A DNA stretch of 11,185 nt from assembly GCA_947442905.1 (NCBI GenBank), contig CANEWV010000024.1, positions 1-11,185 on the forward strand, given 5' to 3'. This document shows, in pieces, positions 5,234 through 11,185 of this stretch; position 1 is the stretch's first letter; each line of letters begins with the position of its first letter. A program made the position numbers and the translations under genes. The DNA comes from Chitinophagaceae bacterium (lineage in GTDB: Bacteria > Bacteroidota > Bacteroidia > Chitinophagales > Chitinophagaceae). The notes under the pieces were generated by a model, which saw only the letters and a list, made by a program, of their open reading frames with translations, did not search any database and was not told where the DNA came from.

Positions 5234-6724
5234 CTATTTGTTACGAATGAAAGTTTCAAATGCCTCTAATTGTTTACCCTTTAATACCCTCGGAAACTTG
5301 TGTTGTCCACCCAGTTTTCCTTGCGACTCCATAAAACCCATAAATACTGCTTCTTTAATGACTGTTACAGAAACGTCTTGCAAGGCGCTTTTTCGTTCGG
5401 TGGCATAATCATCATTGATGGTACATAGGTACTGATCTATGGCAGCGGCTAGTTCGGTTTCGTTGACGGTGTCGTTGCAAGCAACATACCATTTGTGTGC
5501 AAATAAATTTCCATGGGGCACACCGGTAACGGTATATTCTGGAATGCTAATATTAAACGCTTCACTTACGGTTTCAACCGCCTTGTTCATATTGTCTACA
5601 CTCAGGTGCTCGCCTACTAAACTTAAAAAATGTTTGGTTCTTCCGGTAATGATGATTTGAGCATTCTCTTTGTCAATAAATTTTACGGTATCACCAATTA
5701 AATAGCGCCACGCACCCGCAGCGGTACTAATTAAAATGGCGTAATCGGTGCCTTCTTCTACTTCATCTATTAGCAGCGCGGTCGCATTATCTTTTATTTC
5801 TCCCTCTTCGTCAAAATTATTTTCATTGAAAGGAACGAATTCTAAAAATAAGTGCTGCCCCGTTACAAGCCGCATGCCTACTGCGTTTTGATGATCTTGG
5901 TAAGCAATAAAACCTTCGCTTGCCAAATACGTTTCGATGTACGTAATAGGTTTTCCTAATAATTTTTCAAACCCTTTTTTATAAGGTTCAAAGCTCACGC
6001 CACCATGTCCAAAAAAAGATAAATTGGGCCAGAGCTCATGAATATTTTTGAGCTTATATTTTTTTACAATCATTTCGATACAGAGCTGGATCCAAGCGGG
6101 CACACCCACTAAAAAACCAATATCCCAATTAGGGGCTTCAGCAACGATCTCTTCTAATTTTTTATTCCAATCTTTTTCTTTGGCTATTTTTTTTCCGGGT
6201 TTGTAAAAAGGTTGAAACCAAGAAGGTAATTTTTTAGCAGTGATGCCACTTAAATCGCCAGCGTAAAAACCCGTTCCCTTTTGAAGCTCTGTGCTACCAC
6301 CTATTGCAAGCCAGCCCTTTGCGATAGACGTGTATGGAATATTTTTATAGTGCCTAAGGCTTAACAGCTGCTTCACCATAATGGCCTTGTTGCCGGATAA
6401 TAACTCGCGCGTAACCGGAATATACTTGCTTGATGCTTCCGAGGTTCCACTACTTAGTGCGTAATATTTTATTTTGCCAGGCCAACAAACATCAGATTCT
6501 CCGTCCATACATTTGTGCCACCACTCTTTGTATATTTTGTTGTAATTGTAAATAGGCACTGCTTTTTGAAAATCTTTTGCAGGCGTTTTACTTTTTAAAA
6601 GCGTTTCAAAATGAAACGTATTTCCAAACGCCGTGTTCTTTGCACGACGGAGTAATTTTTTTAAAACACGGTCCTGTTCCTTTTTTGTGTTTTTTGGGGA
6701 TAGGGAGAGGTCAAATAGGGCCAT
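5234..6724 (-). CDS. GH3-family acyl-adenylating amido synthetase (bacterial)
   Basis: The 496-residue cytoplasmic protein belongs to the GH3 family, named after plant auxin-responsive enzymes that activate a carboxylic acid with ATP and join it to an amino acid. Key nucleotide-binding motifs are present: SSGTSEASSKYIPVT (91-105, the phosphate-binding loop), IETYLASEGFIAYQ (263-276, equivalent to the plant YxSSE motif) and WRYLIGDTVKF (339-349, equivalent to YRxGD). The hinge and C-terminal lid follow as ITGRTKHFLSLVGEHLS (359-375), and the end has GKLGGQHKFPRV (469-480), typical of bacterial members. The length is slightly below the plant enzymes. It is the first gene of an operon with a LysE-type exporter and a small secreted protein. 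The acid and amine substrates of bacterial members are, to my knowledge, mostly unknown. A -7 element only 4 bases before the ATG suggests a leaderless transcript. Confidence 0.9.
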   Translation of the reverse strand: MALFDLSLSPKNTKKEQDRVLKKLLRRAKNTAFGNTFHFETLLKSKTPAKDFQKAVPIYNYNKIYKEWWHKCMDGESDVCWPGKIKYYALSSGTSEASSKYIPVTRELLSGNKAIMVKQLLSLRHYKNIPYTSIAKGWLAIGGSTELQKGTGFYAGDLSGITAKKLPSWFQPFYKPGKKIAKEKDWNKKLEEIVAEAPNWDIGFLVGVPAWIQLCIEMIVKKYKLKNIHELWPNLSFFGHGGVSFEPYKKGFEKLLGKPITYIETYLASEGFIAYQDHQNAVGMRLVTGQHLFLEFVPFNENNFDEEGEIKDNATALLIDEVEEGTDYAILISTAAGAWRYLIGDTVKFIDKENAQIIITGRTKHFLSLVGEHLSVDNMNKAVETVSEAFNISIPEYTVTGVPHGNLFAHKWYVACNDTVNETELAAAIDQYLCTINDDYATERKSALQDVSVTVIKEAVFMGFMESQGKLGGQHKFPRVLKGKQLEAFETFIRNK

Positions 6725-6728
6725 GCTA

Positions 6729-6736
6729 CAAAGCTA
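6729..6736 (-). promoter_or_regulatory. -7 promoter element of the GH3 operon
   Basis: Read on the - strand this is TAGCTTTG, matching TAnnTTTG, followed by TAGC and then the GH3 ATG. If transcription starts about four bases after the element, the mRNA is leaderless. No convincing TTG -33 box lies at normal spacing. It shares the 66-base divergent region with the promoter of the inositol-monophosphatase gene. Confidence 0.5.
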
Positions 6737-6755
6737 AAGCAAAATGGCACAAAAC

Positions 6756-6786
6756 TTGAATAGTGGCTCCATCTTCGTTACTTTTG
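6756..6786 (+). promoter_or_regulatory. Promoter of the IMPase-thiL-S41 operon
   Basis: TTG (6756-6758), a 20-base spacer and TACTTTTG (6779-6786) form a good Bacteroidota -33/-7 promoter. Only four bases (CGTT) separate the element from the ATG at 6791, so the predicted transcript has essentially no 5' leader. Confidence 0.7.
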
Positions 6787-6790
6787 CGTT

Positions 6791-7570
6791 ATGTTAAAAG
6801 AAACACTGATAGCGGCTACAAAAGCGGGTGCTGCCGAGTTGCAGCGGTTTTTTAATGGGGCGTTTGAAATTAGCCACAAAGAAGGGGTTAATAACCTAGT
6901 AACAGAAGCAGATCATGCAGCAGAGCGCGCCATAATTGGTGTTATTCAGGCGGCGTATCCAGATCATTTTATTTTAAGTGAAGAAACCGGTGAAATTATC
7001 ACCACGTCGGAATACAAATGGATTATTGACCCAATTGATGGTACCGTAAATTTTGCCAACGGTATTCCTATTTGTTGCGTAAGTGTGGGACTAGAAAAGG
7101 CTGGTGAAATTATTATGGGCGCGGTATACAACCCTATCATGAACGAATTTTATTTTGCCGAAAAAGGAAAGGGTGCTTTTGTAAACGATAAAAAAATAAG
7201 CGTAAGTAAAAAAACCAAAGTCATAGAGTCTTGTCTTGTAACAGGTTTCCCGTACACGTATTTAGACACACCCAATGGACCACTTCAGGTATTTGAAAAA
7301 TTAATTAGAAAAGGCATACCTGTGCGTAGGCTAGGTAGCGCCGCCATTGACCTCTGCTGGGTAGCTGCTGGTAAATTTGATGGTTTTTATGAACATAAAT
7401 TACAGGCCTGGGATAGCGCTGCAGGTTTTTTAATGGTATTAGAAGCCGGCGGAAAAGTAACGGATTATGCAGGTAAAGATTACTCCGTATACCAACCACA
7501 TTTATTAGCTACCAATGGACAAATTCATGACGAGTTACTAGCCATAATTAATGGCGCACCCGTACAATAA
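6791..7570 (+). CDS. Inositol monophosphatase-family phosphatase
   Basis: The 259-residue protein is a Mg-dependent phosphatase of the inositol monophosphatase family (SuhB-like). It shows the metal-binding acidic pair SEE (63-65) and WIIDPIDGTVNFANG (77-91, with Asp80 and Asp83 as metal ligands). The third motif is AWDSAAGFLMVLEAGG (206-221, Asp208). Members hydrolyse inositol phosphates, sugar phosphates or related monoesters. Which one applies here is not visible, and bacterial homologues may have other cellular roles. The length is normal for the family. The promoter sits immediately upstream and implies a leaderless mRNA. thiL begins ten bases after the stop, so the gene leads an operon with thiL and an S41 peptidase. 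No functional link between the phosphatase and thiamine is evident beyond co-transcription. Confidence 0.93.
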   Translation: MLKETLIAATKAGAAELQRFFNGAFEISHKEGVNNLVTEADHAAERAIIGVIQAAYPDHFILSEETGEIITTSEYKWIIDPIDGTVNFANGIPICCVSVGLEKAGEIIMGAVYNPIMNEFYFAEKGKGAFVNDKKISVSKKTKVIESCLVTGFPYTYLDTPNGPLQVFEKLIRKGIPVRRLGSAAIDLCWVAAGKFDGFYEHKLQAWDSAAGFLMVLEAGGKVTDYAGKDYSVYQPHLLATNGQIHDELLAIINGAPVQ

Positions 7571-7580
7571 AAAATTAAAC

Positions 7581-8618
7581 ATGAGCGAACAAAGAACAGA
7601 AATAACGACACTTGGTGAATTTGGATTGATAGAACATCTTACCAAAAATTTTGAAACGCATAACGCTTCTACCGTTTTATCGGTGGGCGATGACGCTGCG
7701 GTAATTGACCATTTTGGAAAACAAACGGTGGTTACTACGGACCTTTTACTAGAAGGCATTCACTTTGATTTAATGTATACACCATTAAAGCACCTAGGCT
7801 ACAAAGCAGTGATGGTAAACCTTTCGGACGTTTACGCCATGAATGCGCAACCAACGCAAATCACAATCAGTATTGGTATTAGTAACCGTTTTAGTGTAGA
7901 AGCCATCACCGAATTTTATGAAGGCGTGCATATTGCTTGCGAAAAAAACGGCGTAGATTTAGTAGGTGGTGACACCTCTTCTTCACAAAAAGGTTTTGTA
8001 ATTTCTGTAACAGCCATTGGTGAAGTAGCACCGGATAAATTTGTAAAAAGAAGTACCGCTGCTGTTGGCGATTTAATTTGTGTAACTGGCGATTTGGGCG
8101 GTGCCTTTTTAGGTTTAACACTCATGGAAAGAGAAAAAAAGATTTATCTCGAAAACCCGGGTGTACAACCTGATTTAGAAGATGAAAGTTATATAGTAGG
8201 TAGGCTTTTAAAGCCAGAAGCGCGCAAAGAAATCATTTCATTTTTTGCAGAAAATAATATTATGCCAACGGCTATGATGGACGTGAGTGATGGCATTAGT
8301 AGCGATGTCTTACACTTATGTAAGCAAAGCATGGTGGGTTGTAGAATTTATGAAGAAAAGCTTCCGATATCTGATGAATCAAGAAGGGCAGCATTTAAGT
8401 TTGGACTAGACCCTACTGTTTGCGCGCTTAATGGTGGTGAAGATTATGAACTACTCTTTACACTTAAACAAGAAGACCACGATAAAATTACACTCAACGA
8501 AGATATCAGCGTGATTGGTTATGTAGTAGATATCAATGAAGGCTCAAAACTATTAACCAAGGGCGGTAATACATTTGACATTACGGCTCAGGGATGGACA
8601 GCATTTAAAGAGGCATAA
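7581..8618 (+). CDS. thiL: Thiamine-phosphate kinase
   Basis: ThiL phosphorylates thiamine monophosphate with ATP to thiamine diphosphate, the last step of de novo TPP synthesis in many bacteria. The 345-residue protein shows the expected series of motifs. They are SVGDDAAVI (34-42), TTDLLLEGIHFD (52-63), KAVMVNLSDVYAMNAQP (75-91), LVGGDTSSS (127-135), TGDLGGAFLGL (169-179), MDVSDGISSD (233-242) and LNGGEDYELLFT (283-294). The Asp-rich motifs coordinate Mg and the nucleotide. An in-frame ATG at 7551 lies inside the upstream gene, but the N-terminus that fits the family starts at MSEQRTE (7581), ten bases after the previous stop. It is the middle gene of the operon, and no other thiamine gene is in the window. 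Confidence 0.95.
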   Translation: MSEQRTEITTLGEFGLIEHLTKNFETHNASTVLSVGDDAAVIDHFGKQTVVTTDLLLEGIHFDLMYTPLKHLGYKAVMVNLSDVYAMNAQPTQITISIGISNRFSVEAITEFYEGVHIACEKNGVDLVGGDTSSSQKGFVISVTAIGEVAPDKFVKRSTAAVGDLICVTGDLGGAFLGLTLMEREKKIYLENPGVQPDLEDESYIVGRLLKPEARKEIISFFAENNIMPTAMMDVSDGISSDVLHLCKQSMVGCRIYEEKLPISDESRRAAFKFGLDPTVCALNGGEDYELLFTLKQEDHDKITLNEDISVIGYVVDINEGSKLLTKGGNTFDITAQGWTAFKEA

Positions 8619-8633
8619 TAATTATAGAAAAGT

Positions 8634-10121
8634 ATGCGCTGCGCTCATGGTTACAAACTCGTTTTAGTTTTTTGTTGCCTAATTTTTGGGGTATCTGTAA
8701 TAGCGCAAAAAAAATTAGCAGACGCTCCCAAAATAGCGCCAGCACTTCTTATTAAAGATTTGCAAACACTTCAAAAAGTGATTGAGCAAAATCATCCAAG
8801 CATGTATTGGTATACACCAAAAGACAGCATGGACTTTTATTTTTCAAGTGCACTAGCTTCTGTAAAAGATTCTATGTCGGCGTGGGCATTTAAAAATGTA
8901 GTAGCTACTTATTTAGCAAATATTAAGTGTGGTCACACATCGGTACATTTTTCTCCAAAGCTTACAAAGTGGTATGCTAGTTATAGATTTCCGCAGTTTC
9001 CTCTACAATTAAAAATTTGGAAAGACTCGGCGGTCGTTATTGGAAATTTATTTACCAAAGACAGTATATTAAAAAGAGGAACGATTGTTACAGCCATCAA
9101 TCAAATGCCTGTAAAACCTTTAGTGGATAGCCTGTACAGTATTATTAGTACCGATGGCAATAGTATTAACTTTAAAAGCCAGGTACTCACTAATAATTTT
9201 GCTGGCTGGTATAAAGCTAAATTTGGCGATGCTGACAGCGTCTATCAGATTTCATATATCGATAGCGTCGGTAATGCTTCAACAACAAGTATTAATGCCT
9301 ATCTGCCTCCAAAACCTAAAAATGACAGTGTTTCAAAATCAACTGTTGTAACCAGCAAACCAAAAACACCAAAACCAATAGCACCAAAAAAGTGGACACT
9401 ACTTGTTGATAGTGCCACTAATACTGCGTTTATGAACCTTAGCAGCTTTTCTGGATCGGGACTCAGAAAATTTATACGCCAAAGCTTTAGAACCATAAAA
9501 ACAAGAATCGTAAAAAATTTGGTGATTGATATACGTAGCAACGGTGGCGGTAATATTAAAAATTCTACGCTTTTATCAAGGTACATTTCAGATCATTCAT
9601 TTAAAATAGCAGATAGTGTAGTAGCAAATAATAGGGGCATCAGTAAAGTGCCACTAACTAGTTTTTTAAATGTTATGTACTATGCACTTGCTAAAACATT
9701 GATTTCAAAAAAAGAAGCGGACGGAAAGTTTCATTTCAAAAGATTTGAAAAACATTATTATGCACCTGTTACAAAAAATCATTTTGACGGAAACGTTTAT
9801 ATTTTGCAAGGAGGCTATACTTTTTCGGCGTCAACACTTTTTACTTCACCACTTATGAAGCAAAAAAATGTTACGATTGTAGGTGAAGAAAGTGGTGGCG
9901 GCTATTATGGTAACTCTGCCATGATGATTCCTAATATTAAACTCCCTAACTCAGGGCTTCTATTTAGACTTCCGTTATACCGCCTCGTTATGGATAAAAC
10001 AAGGCCCAAGGGTAATGGTGTAATCCCGCATGTAATGGTAGATCCAAGTTCGTATGCCATCAAACAAGGCTTTGATATAAAACTAGAGGCCGTTAAAAAA
10101 ATGATTCAGCAAAAAAATTAA
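8634..10121 (+). CDS. Secreted S41-family serine peptidase
   Basis: The 495-residue protein has a signal peptide (hydrophobic residues 8-23, likely cleavage near VIAQ) and should act in the periplasm or outside. The S41 catalytic region is visible. VIDIRSNGGGN (297-307) is the core strand, GGYTFSASTLF (393-403) holds the putative nucleophile Ser398, and VGEESGGG (416-423) matches the family Gly-Glu motif (Glu418). CGHTSVHF (99-106) corresponds to the DGHT segment of tricorn-type members with His101, but with Cys in place of Asp. Residues about 135-170, including RGTIVTAINQMPVKPLVDSL, look like a PDZ-like module. A Pro/Lys/Ser/Thr-rich stretch (225-253) separates this from the catalytic core. 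It lies 15 bases after thiL with no promoter seen, so it is the last gene of that operon. The stop overlaps the nagA stop. The substrate is unknown. Confidence 0.9.
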   Translation: MRCAHGYKLVLVFCCLIFGVSVIAQKKLADAPKIAPALLIKDLQTLQKVIEQNHPSMYWYTPKDSMDFYFSSALASVKDSMSAWAFKNVVATYLANIKCGHTSVHFSPKLTKWYASYRFPQFPLQLKIWKDSAVVIGNLFTKDSILKRGTIVTAINQMPVKPLVDSLYSIISTDGNSINFKSQVLTNNFAGWYKAKFGDADSVYQISYIDSVGNASTTSINAYLPPKPKNDSVSKSTVVTSKPKTPKPIAPKKWTLLVDSATNTAFMNLSSFSGSGLRKFIRQSFRTIKTRIVKNLVIDIRSNGGGNIKNSTLLSRYISDHSFKIADSVVANNRGISKVPLTSFLNVMYYALAKTLISKKEADGKFHFKRFEKHYYAPVTKNHFDGNVYILQGGYTFSASTLFTSPLMKQKNVTIVGEESGGGYYGNSAMMIPNIKLPNSGLLFRLPLYRLVMDKTRPKGNGVIPHVMVDPSSYAIKQGFDIKLEAVKKMIQQKN

Positions 10122-11185
10122 GAGGCTACTATTTTAAGTAGCTCCATTTTTTCGTTTAAACAAACCAGCGCAGCAGTTTCACCCATTTGTATACATCCAC
10201 TCATTTCTTTTTTTTGCATTACGCGCGCCGGATACAGGCTACACATTTTAATGGCTTCAGTAAAATTAATGCCCACGTGTTCCACTAAATTTTGAACCGA
10301 TTTTAACTGCGTAAGCGCAGAGCCACTCAGCGTTCCGCCCGATTCATATTTATCTCCAACAAGGGTGTGCTTATAAAAACCAGTGCTTGTAGCTGTTACC
10401 GCGTCTGTGATACAAAAAAGGCGGTCACCCATTATTTGTTTAGCCGTTTTTACTGCATGATAATTTACATGGTATCCGTCTACAATAATACTACTCATGG
10501 CGCGCGGATGATTAAATAGCGCACCCACCATGCCCGGCTCTCTATGTAAAAAACCGCTCATCGCATTAAATAAATGCGTGGCTACTGTAATACCGTTATC
10601 AAAAAATTTTGTAGCTGTTTCATAATTTGCATTGCTATGCCCCGCCGATATAATAATGCCATGTGATTGTATCACATCAATTATGTGTGGATCACAAATT
10701 TCTGGCGCTAACGTAATCATGCTAATATGGTCTTTACCGTATGTTAAAATTTCTTCTAACTCGGTAACTGTTGGCGCATGAATAACATCCTCGTTATGTG
10801 CTCCTTTTTTAATCGCATTGATCCAGGGTCCTTCTAGGTGTAATCCTATACAACCCTTGCCACCGCTGGTTTTGTAAGCTTTAACGGCGTCAATGGCTTT
10901 ATAAATAACGCCAGTAGATTGTGAAGCAATGGTGGGCTGAAAATAGGCGGCACCACCTGCTAAACAATATTCATATATTTTTTGAATACAATCAGCGTCT
11001 GGAAATTCTGATAACAATTTTTGGTCTGCACCATAAATTTGTAAATCAATAAATGCAGGTACTATGTAATGGTAAGCTGCACTAGCATCATACTGAATTT
11101 TTGAAATCGAAATGATTGTTCCATCTTTTATTTCTACAGCAGCTTCTTCTATCCATTCGTTCCCGGTAAACAATGACTTTGCAGA
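10118..11185 (-). CDS. nagA: N-acetylglucosamine-6-phosphate deacetylase, 5' end off the window
   Basis: NagA removes the acetyl group from GlcNAc-6-phosphate in the cytoplasm, yielding glucosamine-6-phosphate for glycolysis or wall synthesis. Numbering from a TTG at 11171-11173, the motifs are IGLHLEGPWIN (109-119, metal ligand Glu114), SAGHSNANYE (176-185, His179) and THLFNAMSGFLHREPG (199-214, His200). VDGYHVN (231-237), the catalytic Asp257 in CITDAVTAT and GGTLSGSALTQLKSVQNL (279-296) complete the set. The usual N-terminal HxH of many amidohydrolases is replaced by QIY, which fits the single-metal type known from E. coli. The TTG is probably not the start: the frame stays open to the window edge (SAKS before it), and NagA proteins carry a short beta-strand segment before FTGNEW, so roughly 10-25 residues lie outside. 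It converges on the S41 operon with stops overlapping by four bases. Confidence 0.95.
   Translation of the reverse strand, partial: SAKSLFTGNEWIEEAAVEIKDGTIISISKIQYDASAAYHYIVPAFIDLQIYGADQKLLSEFPDADCIQKIYEYCLAGGAAYFQPTIASQSTGVIYKAIDAVKAYKTSGGKGCIGLHLEGPWINAIKKGAHNEDVIHAPTVTELEEILTYGKDHISMITLAPEICDPHIIDVIQSHGIIISAGHSNANYETATKFFDNGITVATHLFNAMSGFLHREPGMVGALFNHPRAMSSIIVDGYHVNYHAVKTAKQIMGDRLFCITDAVTATSTGFYKHTLVGDKYESGGTLSGSALTQLKSVQNLVEHVGINFTEAIKMCSLYPARVMQKKEMSGCIQMGETAALVCLNEKMELLKIVAS
10124..10152 (+). terminator. Terminator of the IMPase-thiL-S41 operon, possibly bidirectional
   Basis: GGCTACT pairs with AGTAGCT (six Watson-Crick pairs and one G-U) around the loop ATTTTA, followed by CCATTTTTTCG. 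It starts two bases after the S41 stop and lies wholly within the 3' coding end of the convergent nagA. On the - strand the same hairpin is followed by TCTTAATTTTTTT (the T-run opposite the A7 at 10111-10117), so it may also end nagA transcription. Confidence 0.65.

Noticed and set aside
5022..5408. 128-codon open frame on the + strand across the LysE/GH3 junction
   Set aside because: It lies opposite two well-supported genes, has no recognisable motif or promoter, and its composition is that of an antisense shadow.
7551..7580. Ten-residue N-terminal extension of ThiL overlapping the upstream phosphatase gene
   Set aside because: The ATG at 7581 gives a family-like N-terminus and normal 10-base spacing; nothing supports the overlapping start.
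6791..8618. Thiamine salvage system joining the PnuC-family transporter with thiL
   Set aside because: ThiL acts on thiamine monophosphate, not imported thiamine; the two genes are in different operons about 4 kb apart and no thiamine pyrophosphokinase or TPP riboswitch was seen.
9299..9586. 95-codon open frame on the - strand inside the S41 gene
   Set aside because: It mirrors the Pro/Lys-rich linker and the NGGG core of the S41 peptidase; no domain or start signal supports it.

Overview
The window looks like a chromosomal housekeeping segment from a member of the Bacteroidota, probably Chitinophagaceae or a close relative. Four things point there. Promoters match the Bacteroidota sigma factor -7 consensus TAnnTTTG instead of the proteobacterial -10 box. 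Clear Shine-Dalgarno sequences are missing. The DNA is AT-rich. The gene families (OmpA/MotB-type tail, YkuD_2-type L,D-transpeptidase, short-LID adenylate kinase, Nfu with an N-terminal Nfu domain, bacterial GH3 protein) are typical of that phylum. I see no rRNA, tRNA, CRISPR array, insertion sequence or prophage. No stretch above 300 bases lacks a gene; the longest gap is about 120 bases.

Layout. Positions 1-130 hold the 3' tail of an OmpA-family gene on the + strand and its terminator, which overlaps the end of a convergent secreted L,D-transpeptidase-like gene (107-820, -). Upstream of that gene lie adk (939-1517, -) and its terminator. A lipoprotein MsrB (1622-2161, +) starts divergently from adk. 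Next comes a tight + operon (2246-4033): an Nfu/NifU-type Fe-S scaffold, a PnuC-family transporter and a NadR-like kinase, suggesting nicotinamide riboside uptake and phosphorylation. It meets a - strand operon tail to tail with interlocked stop codons. That operon (6724 down to 4030) encodes a GH3-family acyl-adenylating enzyme, a LysE-type exporter and a small secreted protein of unknown function. Divergent from GH3 is a + operon (6791-10121): inositol-monophosphatase family enzyme, thiL (thiamine-phosphate kinase) and a secreted S41 peptidase. It converges, again with interlocked stops, on a nagA gene (-) that runs off the right edge.

The biology is mostly core metabolism: nucleotide balance, Fe-S assembly, NAD and thiamine cofactors, amino-sugar recycling and envelope enzymes. 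The parts most worth a second look are the GH3-exporter-secreted protein operon, the promoters placed so close to start codons that the mRNAs should be leaderless, and the convergent gene ends whose stop codons and terminators are folded into each other's coding sequence. I found no strong evidence for a wholly new system. Several gene starts are corrected here using promoter positions and family N-termini.
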